Shown here: positions 1-13,700 of the stretch, piece after piece
How the letters are laid out: every line of letters starts with the position of its first letter
Position numbering within the stretch: the stretch's first letter is position 1
Assembly (NCBI GenBank): GCA_944470555.2
Contig: OX104129.1
Span: 51,369,998-51,433,997, forward strand
Direction of reading: 5' to 3'
DNA length: 64,000 nt
Source of the DNA: Heterobilharzia americana
Lineage: Eukaryota; Platyhelminthes; Trematoda; Strigeidida; Schistosomatidae
Notes under the pieces: generated by a model
Databases searched by the model: none
What the model was told of the DNA's origin: nothing
What the model saw: only the letters and a program-made list of their open reading frames with translations
Made by a program: the position numbers and the translations under genes

Positions 1-360
1 AACACATTTTAATGCAGATTAATGCCAAAAATGAATTCAAATTCTAACAAAGTATGAAACTATGATACAAATTGTTGATTCGGAAGTCTGAGTAGCACTT
101 CAGACTTTTAAACTGAACCCGGTAATAAAAAGGTAACATTACCAATGATTTAAGGGTCAAATAGACAGTTAAAGGTTAGATTTCTATTGAGATTTCAAAG
201 CAGAACCTCAGATTACTTGCCGGTAAATCTGAGAAGTCCTGAGAGATCTACCTGAATACTTTAACCAGTTATCATTTTTTAATGGAGGTCAAGGAAAACA
301 CCATAGTCCCTACGTTATTTGTTTACTGCAGATTCTGGAACACAGGTTAATACAAGTTAA

Positions 361-1490
361 TACATCCCCTTACTGAAGGTTAGATGAGCTGTGTACGTCG
401 AGTAGTATCCGTCAAGGACGCCAACTCTCGCCATTCTTATTCAACTTTATCATAGATTTTCTTATGGAGGCCTCCCTCTAGACATCTGACTACGCTAGGA
501 TGGACCTATTCATAGGAGAATGCCTGATATACCCAGAATACGCAGATGATATAGTCCTGTTAGGTGAAGACGCTGACAAAGTGCAGAGTCTTCTGGACAC
601 CTTGAGTCGCAGTTTGAGTGTTTGGGATGCGCTTCTCGCTACCCAAGTGCGAATCGTTGCTCCAGGAATGGTCTTCGATGACAACCCGACTAACAACAGA
701 GAATGAAGTAGTCGAACGCGATGAACACTTCATTTATTTGGGAATTCGAATCAGTCCTAGTGGCTCAGTTGGCTTTTGCCAACTTACGCTATCTGTGGTG
801 CCACCGTGATACATGACTGTCTATAAGGGTCGAGTGTACTGTGCTACAGTCCATTCTGTTCTACTCTATAACTGTGAAACATGACCACTTAAGGTAAAAG
901 GCATGAAAAGGCTTTAGATGTTTGCCTTCGTACCATAGGCCGTGTTTCAAGATTTCACAACGAGAGTAATTCAGAAGTCAGGCGTAGAGTTTTAAGGAGG
1001 AGGAGTTAGACAGTTGATACGGTTGTGAACCTTCATCGACTGAGATGGTTGGGACATGTGTTATGCATACCTAGCCACTGTCTGCCTCGTCGCACAATGT
1101 TGGCCGGAGAATGTTCAGGCTGGAAAAAAGCCTTGGGCAGGCAGACTAAAACATGGCATCAATGCATGAAGTCCTTGACTGTTCGTTTGAGCCAGATAGG
1201 GCGATGCAGACTAGCTGGTTGGGTTCCACGGAACAAGAGCAACTAGTGGTTGGAGACTCTGGGTGATATGGCTGAGAACCGATGTCAGCGGCGCACATGC
1301 ATACACACATTGTCCTCATCTTAACCGCTATACTTGATCTCATCGTTTCCTTATTCCTCTTTTTTTAACACTTACTACTTCTGTTGACCAGTTTTTCCTT
1401 CTTTCTTCATCTTCTATTTTATTGCCTCGTTACTTGACGTGTTGATATGAGGTGCGGCAACTTGGACCGTTACAAAGTAAAGCCTAGTCC
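361..1490 (+). mobile_element. RTE-B type non-LTR retrotransposon, 3' fragment (copy B1)
   Basis: This is a decayed 3' part of an RTE-like element in the intron after PPP2R2 exon 7. Frames joined by frameshifts show the RT remnant RQGRQLSPFLFNFIIDFLME, the active-site strand YADDIVLLGEDADKVQSLL, and the C-terminal tail motif [11 protein letters not shown]...[11 protein letters not shown] name this recurring type RTE-B for the window. It ends in a GCAACTTGGACCG tail like those of the other copies. It is 5' truncated and has several stops, so it cannot be active. Confidence 0.85.
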
Positions 1491-1592
1491 TATATTGACT
1501 TTAATGATGATCACAAAAACAAAAATGGTGTGTAACTGATGAATGTTTAGCAAAGAAATTGCATTATTTTTTAGGAAAAAAATTAAACTTAC

Positions 1593-1718
1593 TTTTTAAA
1601 GTTAGATAATCTCTTGCTAATAGATAATTTCCTGTATGACCAAAACGAAAATCTGATAGACTTGCAATAATATCAGCGAAAAACCCCAGGTTTTGTGAAA
1701 GACTTGGATCTTCAAACA
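1593..1718 (-). CDS. PPP2R2: PPP2R2 exon 7 (last exon in window)
   Basis: This 126-bp exon is missed by simple ORF calling because of its size. It encodes [20 protein letters not shown] followed by [21 protein letters not shown], matching the B55 segment LFEEPEDPSNRSFFSEIISS and onwards. The acceptor is TGTATTTAG|TG and the donor is AAAA|GTAAGT. It ends one base into the next codon, so at least one further exon lies beyond the left edge. Confidence 0.93.
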
Positions 1719-4700
1719 CTAAATACAATGAATATTTCATCAATAAATTGTTGTAAAATGGAGAAAATGCTTTAAATGAACTTTTGTGTTCGAGTTATAC
1801 GATATATAATCATGTTTATCTCGATGTCACAAACATTGATAAAATATTTTCTTTATCCGTATGCATTACACTAGTTGGTAAGATACTGCTTGTTTCTAGT
1901 ACACTGCTTCAAGTTCAGAAGAATAACATGACAGAAATATTTATTAGAAAAGTTCAGTCTTCGAGTTGTGTTGAAGTTTTATCGATGGAAACTAGTTGGT
2001 TAATGAACAGCATCTGTTATTGAAGTGTTCGTTGTCAGGTCAAAGTATTTGAAATACACGATCTAAGTCTCATTGATTCACTTATCTATCTTTATCAACT
2101 AAGGAATATAAACACTAACATAAACTTTATCAAGAACAACGTTGAAGTTGCATTACCTAACCACCGAAATCATCGTCCTGTCCTAAAAGCGCTCAATATG
2201 ATTCTAACGTCACAAGATATCATAAAATATATACAACCTCTTATTTGTTTTCCTCTTCTGTCAACAATGTCACTGTACACTAGACATTTGAACTGGAATA
2301 CAATTACTTTACAGGTGAACATTGCACAGCTTTGTTTCTCGAGCAAATTCAACACACAAGGAAAAACAAACTATAGTAGCAGTTTTACTTTTCTCACTTC
2401 AGTATTCATATCTTACTCACTCTCACTCAACTCAGCTAATACCAATTACATGACAGCTAGAGAAACTACATTTCTAACCAGAACTTAGTACTTCAGCAGG
2501 TTGCCAGGCATTCACCAACTAGTTGAAAGTCATAGTCCATTAACCATTGAACCACAGCTCCTGACATTCAAAATATAAAATAAGAAACAGCTAATTGCGA
2601 TCCTAAGAAAGCTAACGGGTGTAGCATGCATTTACGTGTCAATGGCGATTATATTAACAACAAAAATATTTGGTTTTTATATACACATTAGAAGGAGCAA
2701 CATTTAAAATTAAATTAACAGCCTACAAATCATTTATTTATTTAAAACAAAATTTGTTATCCAGTAGATCTGAGTAACAGCTTAAGTTGCCACACTCCAC
2801 ATCAGCACAATAAGTGACAAGACACTAAGATTAAAAGTTGAAAAATAAGGAAGGAAATAGTAAAAACTGGTAGATAGTCATGAAAAGAAGGCAAGGAAGA
2901 ATGAAACAAAACTCAAGCACGTTACTGACTATTGTATTTTCCGCCTACTTTGATTGTTTACTTTCGATAAATGTTAGTTGGCTGAAGGCAGTCAGCAGGA
3001 ACTTCGAGACTTAGGTTTCGTGCTTGTTGGGACTCGTAAGTAGGGCGCATCTGCAACCTCAAAAGAACTAATGTCTTTTGTAAGGTTCAAACCTATTTCA
3101 CCCAGTGTTCCACCCAGCGACGTTACCACTGAGATATTGGGGGTTAACTAGTATGAAATATAGGTCAATAGCTTCCTGTCTATTGTCTCCATCCAGCTAC
3201 CGTGCACCGAAAGTGCACCACGATGATGAGCTTCTTAGCAAAGTGATCGACAGAATTCGAACAGCACTCAGGACTAGACAACATAAAGTTGGTTGGTCTG
3301 CAGTGACGAATCAATGCACTTTGGTTGTTTAGCACCACACTAAACCTAGTTTTGCTGCCATCAGTCAGAAAAACGAAACTTTCAGTCCACTCATAAATAA
3401 TGGATTACTTTCACACTCAAACACAATCAACCAAAAAGGAAAATTGTCAAACTTTTCATGACAAAGGATGCTGACTTAAACGAACTTTTGTCCATACGGC
3501 AAAACAATATCTTGTCAAAAACAAGAGTCCCAAGTTATAGAAATCAGGAGATAACTCCGCCCGTAAATATGAACTGCTAGGATTAATATAGTCATTGGAT
3601 GTGCAATCTTCATCGGGTTAAAGAACTAAAAAAGTACTTATGACTGTTTTATCTTTCTCATCTTATACTCATGACTTCTCAAAAGCATACAGTACGATAA
3701 TGTTCTAGTCCTCATTTTTAATTTGACTACCACAAAAGCCGAAATCATACACGTAATTACTACACTAATACAAATCCAATCAAAACGTAACAGCTGTACG
3801 ATGCAACCTTAATCAGTATTTTAGGTTATTTGGACCATTCATCATTATTGCGCTGAGATTTCATAGATTCTCATAGGCTAACTGACGAATATGTCACTAA
3901 TGTTTTAAGACGACTTCGATATAACACGCACGACATCAAACGTGATGTACAGATGAACACAAACCTATCATTTCTTATTATTTGTCATATGGATTCCGAG
4001 TGGGACATTGCATTTCAGCATCAAGTAGCCATTACACTTTCTTCTCAGCAGTCTCTTAAACCTGTCTCTATGACTGCTCAGAAGCTTTCGTTTCCTCCTC
4101 CCACGATCTCCTCAGTGTCACCCTCGGCTCAGATGCCAAACTCGTCGTTTCCCATCTGGCTTCCACTCGAGGGCCTGGCCTGGCCTGGCCTAGCCTAGCC
4201 TGGTGCGTGATGTCCCCACTCGGCCTTCTCAGTGTATGTCCAATCCATCTCCACTTCCTTCTGCAGATTTATTGAGTGATAGGTTCTTGGTTGGCTCGTT
4301 GCCACACCAGAATTCCTTGTTGCTTATTCTTGTTATTCTGGCCATCCATCTGATCTTCAGTATTGAGCCAGCGTAGGCAGTTGGTGATGAATATCTGTAG
4401 TTTGTTGGAAATGCTTTCGTAACGCACCAAGTCTCTGAACCATATAGAAACACTGACTTGACGTTGGTGTTGAAAATCCGGATCTTGTCCACACTTTATG
4501 CTGAGTGCAGCAGAAGATCTCCACACTGGTTTCAGGTTAATGAACGCCTGTCTTGCTGTCTTTCCGATCCTCGCTTTGACATCCTCGTCTCTGCTGCCAC
4601 TTGTAGTTGAAACAGTGCTGTCTAGGTAGGTAAAGGAGACTACTTCCTTTAGGTTTCTCCTGTTGATGGTGATCGGTGGTTGTTGTTGATGCTGTTGTTG

Positions 4701-7700
4701 GTTGAGTATCTTCATCACCTTTATCTTCTCTACGTTCACTTGAAGTCCTGTCTTCGCTGCCTCTTCTGTCAACGTGTTAGTTTTTGCCTGTAGATCTTCC
4801 AGTTTGTGCGACATTAAACATGAATCATCGGTGAAATCCAAATCTTCTAGGATATTTTCCCCGATCCAGCGTATCCCCTCTTCTCGCTCCTCACTGTTTG
4901 TTGCATAATCCAGTCGACCACAATCAGGGAGATCAATGGTGACAGTGGGTGGCAGCCTTGTTTTACTCCTGTGTACACTTCACTTCGAAGGCATCACTGA
5001 GCTTCCCATTGTGAATTACTTGGCATGTGGCGTCTTCATATAGCATATAGTTGTTGAATGAGATTGATAAAGGCTTGTGGCACTAAAGCCGCAGTATTGA
5101 AGCAACTTCCAAACTACTTCTCGGTCAACGCTGTCAAAGGCCGGCCTTTTCAAAGTCGATGAAGTTGAGGTAGAGGGTTGACTGCCATCATATGTTCTGC
5201 TCTATGATGATGTGTGGCGTAGGGTTGGAATTTGTTCCGCACATGACTTGTACTTCTTGAATCCAGCGCATCCTTTAGTCTCTCAAGGAGGATGCGGCTT
5301 AATATTTTGCTTGCTTTGGGTGGACAGCAGCATGATTCCGCGCCAGTTCTTGAAAAGGCTTAGGTTGCCCTTTTTTGGAAGTTTGACAAGGTAGCCCTTC
5401 GTCCAATCAATAGGCAAGTACCTTCCCTTCCTTCCATACCTTGTGCAATAATGATGTGAGCATATCCGCCGTTGTCTCTGCGTCTCCTCTCAGTGCTTCT
5501 GTAGGAATTCCATCTACTCCTACTGCTTTCCCTCATTTCAGTAGCTTTATGGCGTTCAGGACTTCGACTTTTGTTGGAGGATTTGTGTTTACTTGCAGTT
5601 CTGTGGCTGCAGGTGGTATTTCTGGACGAAGTGCAGGTGGTGGTTGATTCAAGAGCTACATGAAGTGGTCAGCCCACCGTTTCCTTTGTTTCTCTTCTTT
5701 GGTGGTAACTAAGTTTCCTTCACTATCTTTTATCAGTTTCACCTGCATTCACCTCTTCCTGGTTATTTGATACAATGTTGTCAGGTCTCTCCTACTAGCA
5801 GCCTGTTCTGCTTCGCATGCCAATGTGTCGTAGTGTCTTTTGTCTTCCCACGCACTCTTCTTCACTTCTTTATCCAGAGTTTTATACGTTGTACTCAGTT
5901 CCTCTTATCGTTGTTCATCCTTGCACTGGTCCATCTTCTGCTTCACCATCCTCCTCTCCTTTATCAGCTTCCATGTATCCGTTGAGATCCATTCCTTGTC
6001 TTGATTCGTCTTCCTTCCTAATACGGTTGTGCAGGCTTCCTTCCACATAGCTTTCAAAGAATTCCAGTGTTCTTCCACACAGGTTTCTTCTGGGATGTTA
6101 TGTTGCTCAACGTCTCCCATTTTGTCCTGATCACTGGCTGACATGAAGATGTCATTTGTAGTTTCATCCTTCAGTTCAGTTTCTGTTCTGGGTGTTGAAC
6201 TTCAACTGTGGTCTATCACCAGCTTCTGTGAAGGCTTTCAACTTGATATTGAAGGCAGGTTCCTTGCACTAGATAGTGAGTGGTGTGAACCTACATCTGC
6301 TCCCCTTCTTGATCTGATCTTTTGTCCAGTAGGCTGCATCCCCACTTTCTTCAGATTGAGATAAAGTCGCTCTGAGTTTTAGTGTGTCTATCCAGTGAAA
6401 TCAAATTCATGTCGCTTTGTGGATATCCTTGTGTTTGAACACAGTGCTTCCAATCACTAAATCGTTGAATGCACAGAATTCTGAAAACAGTTCTCCATTC
6501 TCGTTCATTTGACCCAGCGCTTCTTGGCCCATGGTTAGTTCTCTTCCTGTGTTGTCCGCTCCCAGTTTGGCATTCATGTCACCCCACCCATTAGAATTTT
6601 GATACCACCGTCTAGGCTGGGGTCTTGTCCAGTGCTGACTGCAGTTCCTCGTAGGATTCCCCCTTCTTCTCTTGATCCGCATTATTTGCAGGTGCACAGC
6701 ATTGAACGATCGTGACTTTCCTTCCTTTTGAGTTGAACCTTGCTGTTATGATCCTGGAGGAGATTAGCTCCCACTGCATGAGAGCCTTCGATGCTCTTTG
6801 GGACATCATGATAGCCACTCGAAAACTCAGTGTGCTCGTGGTTGTCGTCTGGGTGACAATATCGAAGTAGATTACTGACACTCCTCTCCAGTTGACAGTT
6901 TGGAGAGTCCACTTCCATTCCATCTACTTTCGCAAATTCCTAGCACTTCAATGCGATACCTTCTCATCTGTTTTGCAATCTGGACAGCCTTGCCAGCCAG
7001 CTTCAAACATTGTACGGACATTCCATGTCCCCATTCTCACTTTCGCTTTCATTGAGACATTAGAAGACGTATCGGTCAATTGGGTTCCCGAAGGCTTTCG
7101 CCAACCGGCTTCATTTCGTCTCTCCAATTCCGGTGAGGAATAAGTTCCTTTTTATTTTTTATGTAAGTTTAACTTCACACAGATTGATTTACTCCCTGGA
7201 AGTCATCTAGTTGGCTTGAAGTATGCAGACAATATTTTCCCGCTAGGTGAAGACGCTGACAAAATGCAGGGTGTTGTGAACACATTGAACAGAAATCTGA
7301 GTATATTTGACATGTGTTTCGCTCCCACCTGTCTCATGTAAGATGATATTCCGAAACTTATCTGCAACCACTCCCAGTTTATTGATAGAAAATGAGGTAG
7401 TGGAATATATCGACCACTTCACTTAGTTTGGGAGTTGCAGCAACCCAAACAGGCTAGTTGCAGAGGAAATTTCGGCTTGAATACAAAAGACCCATTTAGC
7501 ATTTGTTAACATGCATCACCTGTAGCACTGAAAGGTGAAATATCCAACTATCCATCGAAGGACGAGTATACTGCACTGTAGTCTATTCTGTCCCGGTTTT
7601 ACGCCAATGGGACATGGCCGTTGAAAGTAGAAAACATGCAGTGATCATAGGGTTTTGATTACAGATGTCTTCGTAGCACTACTCCCATTTGGTAGAATCA

Positions 7701-10700
7701 CCATGTGAGCAATGTGAGGTCAGGTGAAGGGTACTAGGCAGAGCAAGCAAGTTGATTGATGAGGTTTCGAACCTTCATCGATCGAGATGGCTCGGACATG
7801 TACTGAGCATAACAAGCCACCACCTAGCTCGACGTGCCATGCTATGGGAAGTTAGATGAGGTTGGAAGAGGGTACACGGTGGCCAGATAAACCCAGGGGC
7901 ATCAGTCGATGAAGTCTCTCACTGTTGACTTGAGCTGTGTGGAGAAATATAGACTGTCTGGTTGGGGTCCTCGAGATGAAAGGAATCAGTGATTGAGGAC
8001 TCTTGGTGATATAGCTGAAAATCGGTCACAATGGCGCGCATGCATTCACTTCTTGACATCTTCTAAAGCTTGAATATTCGCGCTAGCCTTTATCTTCAGA
8101 TTGTTTATTCTCTCACACAACTTTATCTACTCTGATGTCAGTCATTTTCTATCCAATTTTTCTTTGTGTGCTACTATGGAATGTGACAACTTGAGTCGAT
8201 GCACTTGTGTGCGAGGTTCTATGTTGACTGTGTCAGTCACATAAAATGAGCTATGCATCGCAGCTAACATGAAGGCTGGGATATCAGCGATGTTGTGTTC
8301 TATAAGCTGGATGGTTTAATCCGAGGGACTTCCATTCAAAAAGGTTTAAATTACAATACGGTAGACGCTTCAGGACCAGAATTCTCACGATTAAGCCATC
8401 CTGGTAAGAGAACACAACGCTATCAAAATTATCCTCCTAAGCTACAAATAATCTCCGTCACACAATGAATTGTGTAGAAAATATAATTTACTGCATTCAC
8501 CTCTTAAAAATTATGAAATTACTCACCAAGTACATGATTATCGCATAGAGCTCGTTGTCGCATATCGCATAGCCGGATCAAACCTCGACTAGTCGAATAG
8601 GCCAGTATGTTACACTGAACAGGGTGAAATCGTGCACAAGTAATCACTTCGATTAAATCCTCCATATTAGATGGCTTCAAATCGACAATAGCTTTTACAG
8701 ATAACAAAAAGAAGCAAAGACACGTGTTAGTAAAGGGGAGAGATGTGATTTACGCTTAAGAAAAATAACGAAACATAAAAGAAGACTGAACTTGCTGTGA
8801 TTACATGAATAATCAATGGTCGCAATAATTATTCATACAAACTAAATGGTCAGTGATGCATTGTAAACTGAAGTTACTACCGAATTACTGATTCATGTTC
8901 TCCTTCATTTATTTTGATCCAGTCAGTTATGTGACACCATTTACGTACACTTGGCAGATGGATATATCTTAAAGTTCGTTAGGTGACAGAAACTACTGGA
9001 TAACCAGGTTTAGTCAATGAATAAATAATGTAACTCCGTAACCTGATAAAAGCTTTCGTGATAGGCAGTGATTCACAGTTAGCAGTATTCTTAAAATGTT
9101 CAGGACAAAATAAGTGATATCAGTTTGTACCTGTGACCCAGTGGTACATAGTCGAATATCCAGGCGAAACAACCACACACGAAGAATAAATAATAACGAA
9201 TACAAGTCAGTGATTACATACAGGTTTGTGTACTACATTGTTAACGACATGTACTGCATGACGCACATCAATGGCTGCTAGCTGATCAAACAACTGCAAA
9301 CAAAGCGGAATTAGAACACATACTTAAGCAGAAAAACATTGGATGCCTACAATAATGACTCATGAGATTAAAAATAATCAGTTACTAATGCAAGTACCAA
9401 CTGCATGAAACGTGTCGTGGTTTCATAGAAACAGTTGGAAATAAATTAATGTATAAAAAGTGCATCTTAACTACTGAATTAACTGCTTCCTTTTCCAGCA
9501 CATCTGATGTGATCAGATCACTTTATACGAAGCACGATTGTGTTGTATTGTTTTAAACTTCAAGTACATCATAACACCGAATATACACCATTTGGAGTTG
9601 GTACATAATGTTTTTCCACTCTCCTACCTTTTCCAACATTGTATACCCAACCACATTCATACTAACCATTGTCTCCGTATTACTGCATTTATTACTGAGA
9701 CAAAAACTTGTCTCATTCACTCATCATTCTATTTAAACTATTTTTAGCAACCACTCCTACTGATTCTTGGGTTAACTGTATTCGTTCGACAAAAACTCTA
9801 CGCTAGTTCGATTTCTTTATTCATCAGAACAATAACTATCACCTTAAAACCCTTCACATACATTACGTTAGAAAATGTCAGTGAGTATATTTATTTACTT
9901 ATTACATTATTCCATTTCATCAACAGAAATGTAAGCCTACAATGTTGTTTTAATCTATATTTAATATTCGAAATTTCTTTTAAAGATCAAAATAAAGTTT
10001 GGTACTTGAGGTCAACTGAAATCGACTCTGTGGCACAGTAGTTAAAGTCCTCAACCAAACACTAAAGTTTTACACGTGTCTTAATAAAATAAAGATTGAA
10101 GCTGCTTCGTGGATCCCAACCTGGAAATATACACTTCCTCAAAAGGTTAATATCGAAAAGCAATCTGAGTGGAATTCCAAGTTAGTACCGTCAATACTTT
10201 TCGCCTACTTATACTGAAAGGTATCGTCAACAAATATGATTTCGTAGAAATGTAAAACTTAGCTGAAGATGACATCTACTTTCTCTTACTTCGACCTCTA
10301 ATATCAACTTTCCTTGCCTGGAAGGTTGGGACATTAGTTTAGTTCACGTGATCTTATCTTCATATAAAAGCGTAAGTACCATGACATGATCAAATACTAA
10401 AATAAAATCCGTAAAACGAAGCATAAGTTTTGAAAAACGACAGAAATTTTAGCATAGTTAGGCTGTAAACAAGCAGCTAGCAAAATGTTTTGTGGCAAAG
10501 ATGAGACCTAGCATAACATGTGTATTCAGCCTAAAACTCTTAAGTCTACGTAGATTTCATGTTTAAGTGTGAATAAAATGCTGGATATCAAGGACTTCGT
10601 TCCATTTAATCAACAACACACTATTCCTATAACCGCCTAAAAATATCAGCGGTCAACCATTTTTCAGTAAATCCATCAAAAGGTTTTGGCAGTCTATAGC

Positions 10701-13700
10701 TGATTTAACCTCGCCTGGTTAACTAGTTCACTAGTTACTAACCAGTCCTAAACCCGGGTAAAGAGTGAAGATCGGGCGTGGGGCCAATGTGTAGACGATG
10801 TGTCTTCTCTCGATGAGAGAAAAAGTAAGCATCGGGACATGGAATGCCCACAAAATGTTTGAAGCTGGCTGGCAAAGTCAACATAGAACCTCGCACACAA
10901 GTGCATCGACTCAAGTTGTCACATTCCATAGTAGCACACAAAGAAAAATTGGATAGAAAATGACTGACATCAGAGTAGATAAAGTTGTGTGAGAGAATAA
11001 ACAATCTGAAGATAAAGGCTAGCGCGAATATTCAAGCTTTAGAAGATGTCAAGAAGTGAATGCATGCGCGCCATTGTGACCGATTTTCAGCTATATCACC
11101 AAGAGTCCTCAATCACTGATTCCTTTCATCTCGAGGACCCCAACCAGACAGTCTATATTTCTCCACACAGCTCAAGTCAACAGTGAGAGACTTCATCGAC
11201 TGATGCCCCTGGGTTTATCTGGCCACCGTGTACCCTCTTCCAACCTCATCTAACTTCCCATAGCATGGCACGTCGAGCTAGGTGGTGGCTTGTTATGCTC
11301 AGTACATGTCCGAGCCATCTCGATCGATGAAGGTTCGAAACCTCATCAATCAACTTGCTTGCTCTGCCTAGTACCCTTCACCTGACCTCACATTGCTCAC
11401 ATGGTGATTCTACCAAATGGGAGTAGTGCTACGAAGACATCTGTAATCAAAACCCTATGATCACTGCATGTTTTCTACTTTCAACGGCCATGTCCCATTG
11501 GCGTAAAACCGGGACAGAATAGACTACAGTGCAGTATACTCGTCCTTCGATGGATAGTTAGATATTTCACCTTTCAGTGCTACAGGTGATGCATGTTAAC
11601 AAATGCTAAATGGGTCTTTTGTATTCAAGCCGAAATTTCCTCTGCAACTAGCCTGTTTGGGTTGCTGCAACTCCCAAACTAAGTGAAGTGGTCGATATAT
11701 TCCACTACCTCATTTTCTATCAATAAACTGGGAGTGGTTGCAGATAAGTTTCGGAATATCATCTTACATGAGACAGGTGGGAGCGAAACACATGTCAAAT
11801 ATACTCAGATTTCTGTTCAATGTGTTCACAACACCCTGCATTTTGTCAGCGTCTTCACCTAGCGGGAAAATATTGTCTGCATACTTCAAGCCAACTAGAT
11901 GACTTCCAGGGAGTAAATCAATCTGTGTGAAGTTAAACTTACATAAAAAATAAAAAGGAACTTATTCCTCACCGGAATTGGAGAGACGAAATGAAGCCGG
12001 TTGGCGAAAGCCTTCGGGAACCCAATTGACCGATACGTCTTCTAATGTCTCAATGAAAGCGAAAGTGAGAATGGGGACATGGAATGTCCGTACAATGTTT
12101 GAAGCTGGCTGGCAAGGCTGTCCAGATTGCAAAACAGATGAGAAGGTATCGCATTGAAGTGCTAGGAATTTGCGAAAGTAGATGGAATGGAAGTGGACTC
12201 TCCAAACTGTCAACTGGAGAGGAGTGTCAGTAATCTACTTCGATATTGTCACCCAGACGACAACCACGAGCACACTGAGTTTTCGAGTGGCTATCATGAT
12301 GTCCCAAAGAGCATCGAAGGCTCTCATGCAGTGGGAGCTAATCTCCTCCAGGATCATAACAGCAAGGTTCAACTCAAAAGGAAGGAAAGTCACGATCGTT
12401 CAATGCTGTGCACCTGCAAATAATGCGGATCAAGAGAAGAAGGGGGAATCCTACGAGGAACTGCAGTCAGCACTGGACAAGACCCCAGCCTAGACGGTGG
12501 TATCAAAATTCTAATGGGTGGGGTGACATGAATGCCAAACTGGGAGCGGACAACACAGGAAGAGAACTAACCATGGGCCAAGAAGCGCTGGGTCAAATGA
12601 ACGAGAATGGAGAACTGTTTTCAGAATTCTGTGCATTCAACGATTTAGTGATTGGAAGCACTGTGTTCAAACACAAGGATATCCACAAAGCGACATGAAT
12701 TTGATTTCACTGGATAGACACACTAAAACTCAGAGCGACTTTATCTCAATCTGAAGAAAGTGGGGATGCAGCCTACTGGACAAAAGATCAGATCAAGAAG
12801 GGGAGCAGATGTAGGTTCACACCACTCACTATCTAGTGCAAGGAACCTGCCTTCAATATCAAGTTGAAAGCCTTCACAGAAGCTGGTGATAGACCACAGT
12901 TGAAGTTCAACACCCAGAACAGAAACTGAACTGAAGGATGAAACTACAAATGACATCTTCATGTCAGCCAGTGATCAGGACAAAATGGGAGACGTTGAGC
13001 AACATAACATCCCAGAAGAAACCTGTGTGGAAGAACACTGGAATTCTTTGAAAGCTATGTGGAAGGAAGCCTGCACAACCGTATTAGGAAGGAAGACGAA
13101 TCAAGACAAGGAATGGATCTCGACGGATACATGGAAGCTGATAAAGGAGAGGAGGATGGTGAAGCAGAAGATGGACCAGTGCAAGGATGAACAACGATAA
13201 GAGGAACTGAGTACAACGTATAAAACTCTGGATAAAGAAGTGAAGAAGAGTGCGTGGGAAGACAAAAGACACTACGACACATTGGCATGCGAAGCAGAAC
13301 AGGCTGCTAGTAGGAGAGACCTGACAACATTGTATCAAATAACCAGGAAGAGGTGAATGCAGGTGAAACTGATAAAAGATAGTGAAGGAAACTTAGTTAC
13401 CACCAAAGAAGAGAAACAAAGGAAACGGTGGGCTGACCACTTCATGTAGCTCTTGAATCAACCACCACCTGCACTTCGTCCAGAAATACCACCTGCAGCC
13501 ACAGAACTGCAAGTAAACACAAATCCTCCAACAAAAGTCGAAGTCCTGAACGCCATAAAGCTACTGAAATGAGGGAAAGCAGTAGGAGTAGATGGAATTC
13601 CTACAGAAGCACTGAGAGGAGACGCAGAGACAACGGCGGATATGCTCACATCATTATTGCACAAGGTATGGAAGGAAGGGAAGGTACTTGCCTATTGATT

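Noticed and set aside
6407..12698. Identical peptides of 60-103 residues on both strands (for example 6407-6697 and 12408-12698) as duplicated host genes
   Set aside because: They are endonuclease/RT pieces of the two RTE-A copies in the palindrome arms, or their antisense frames.
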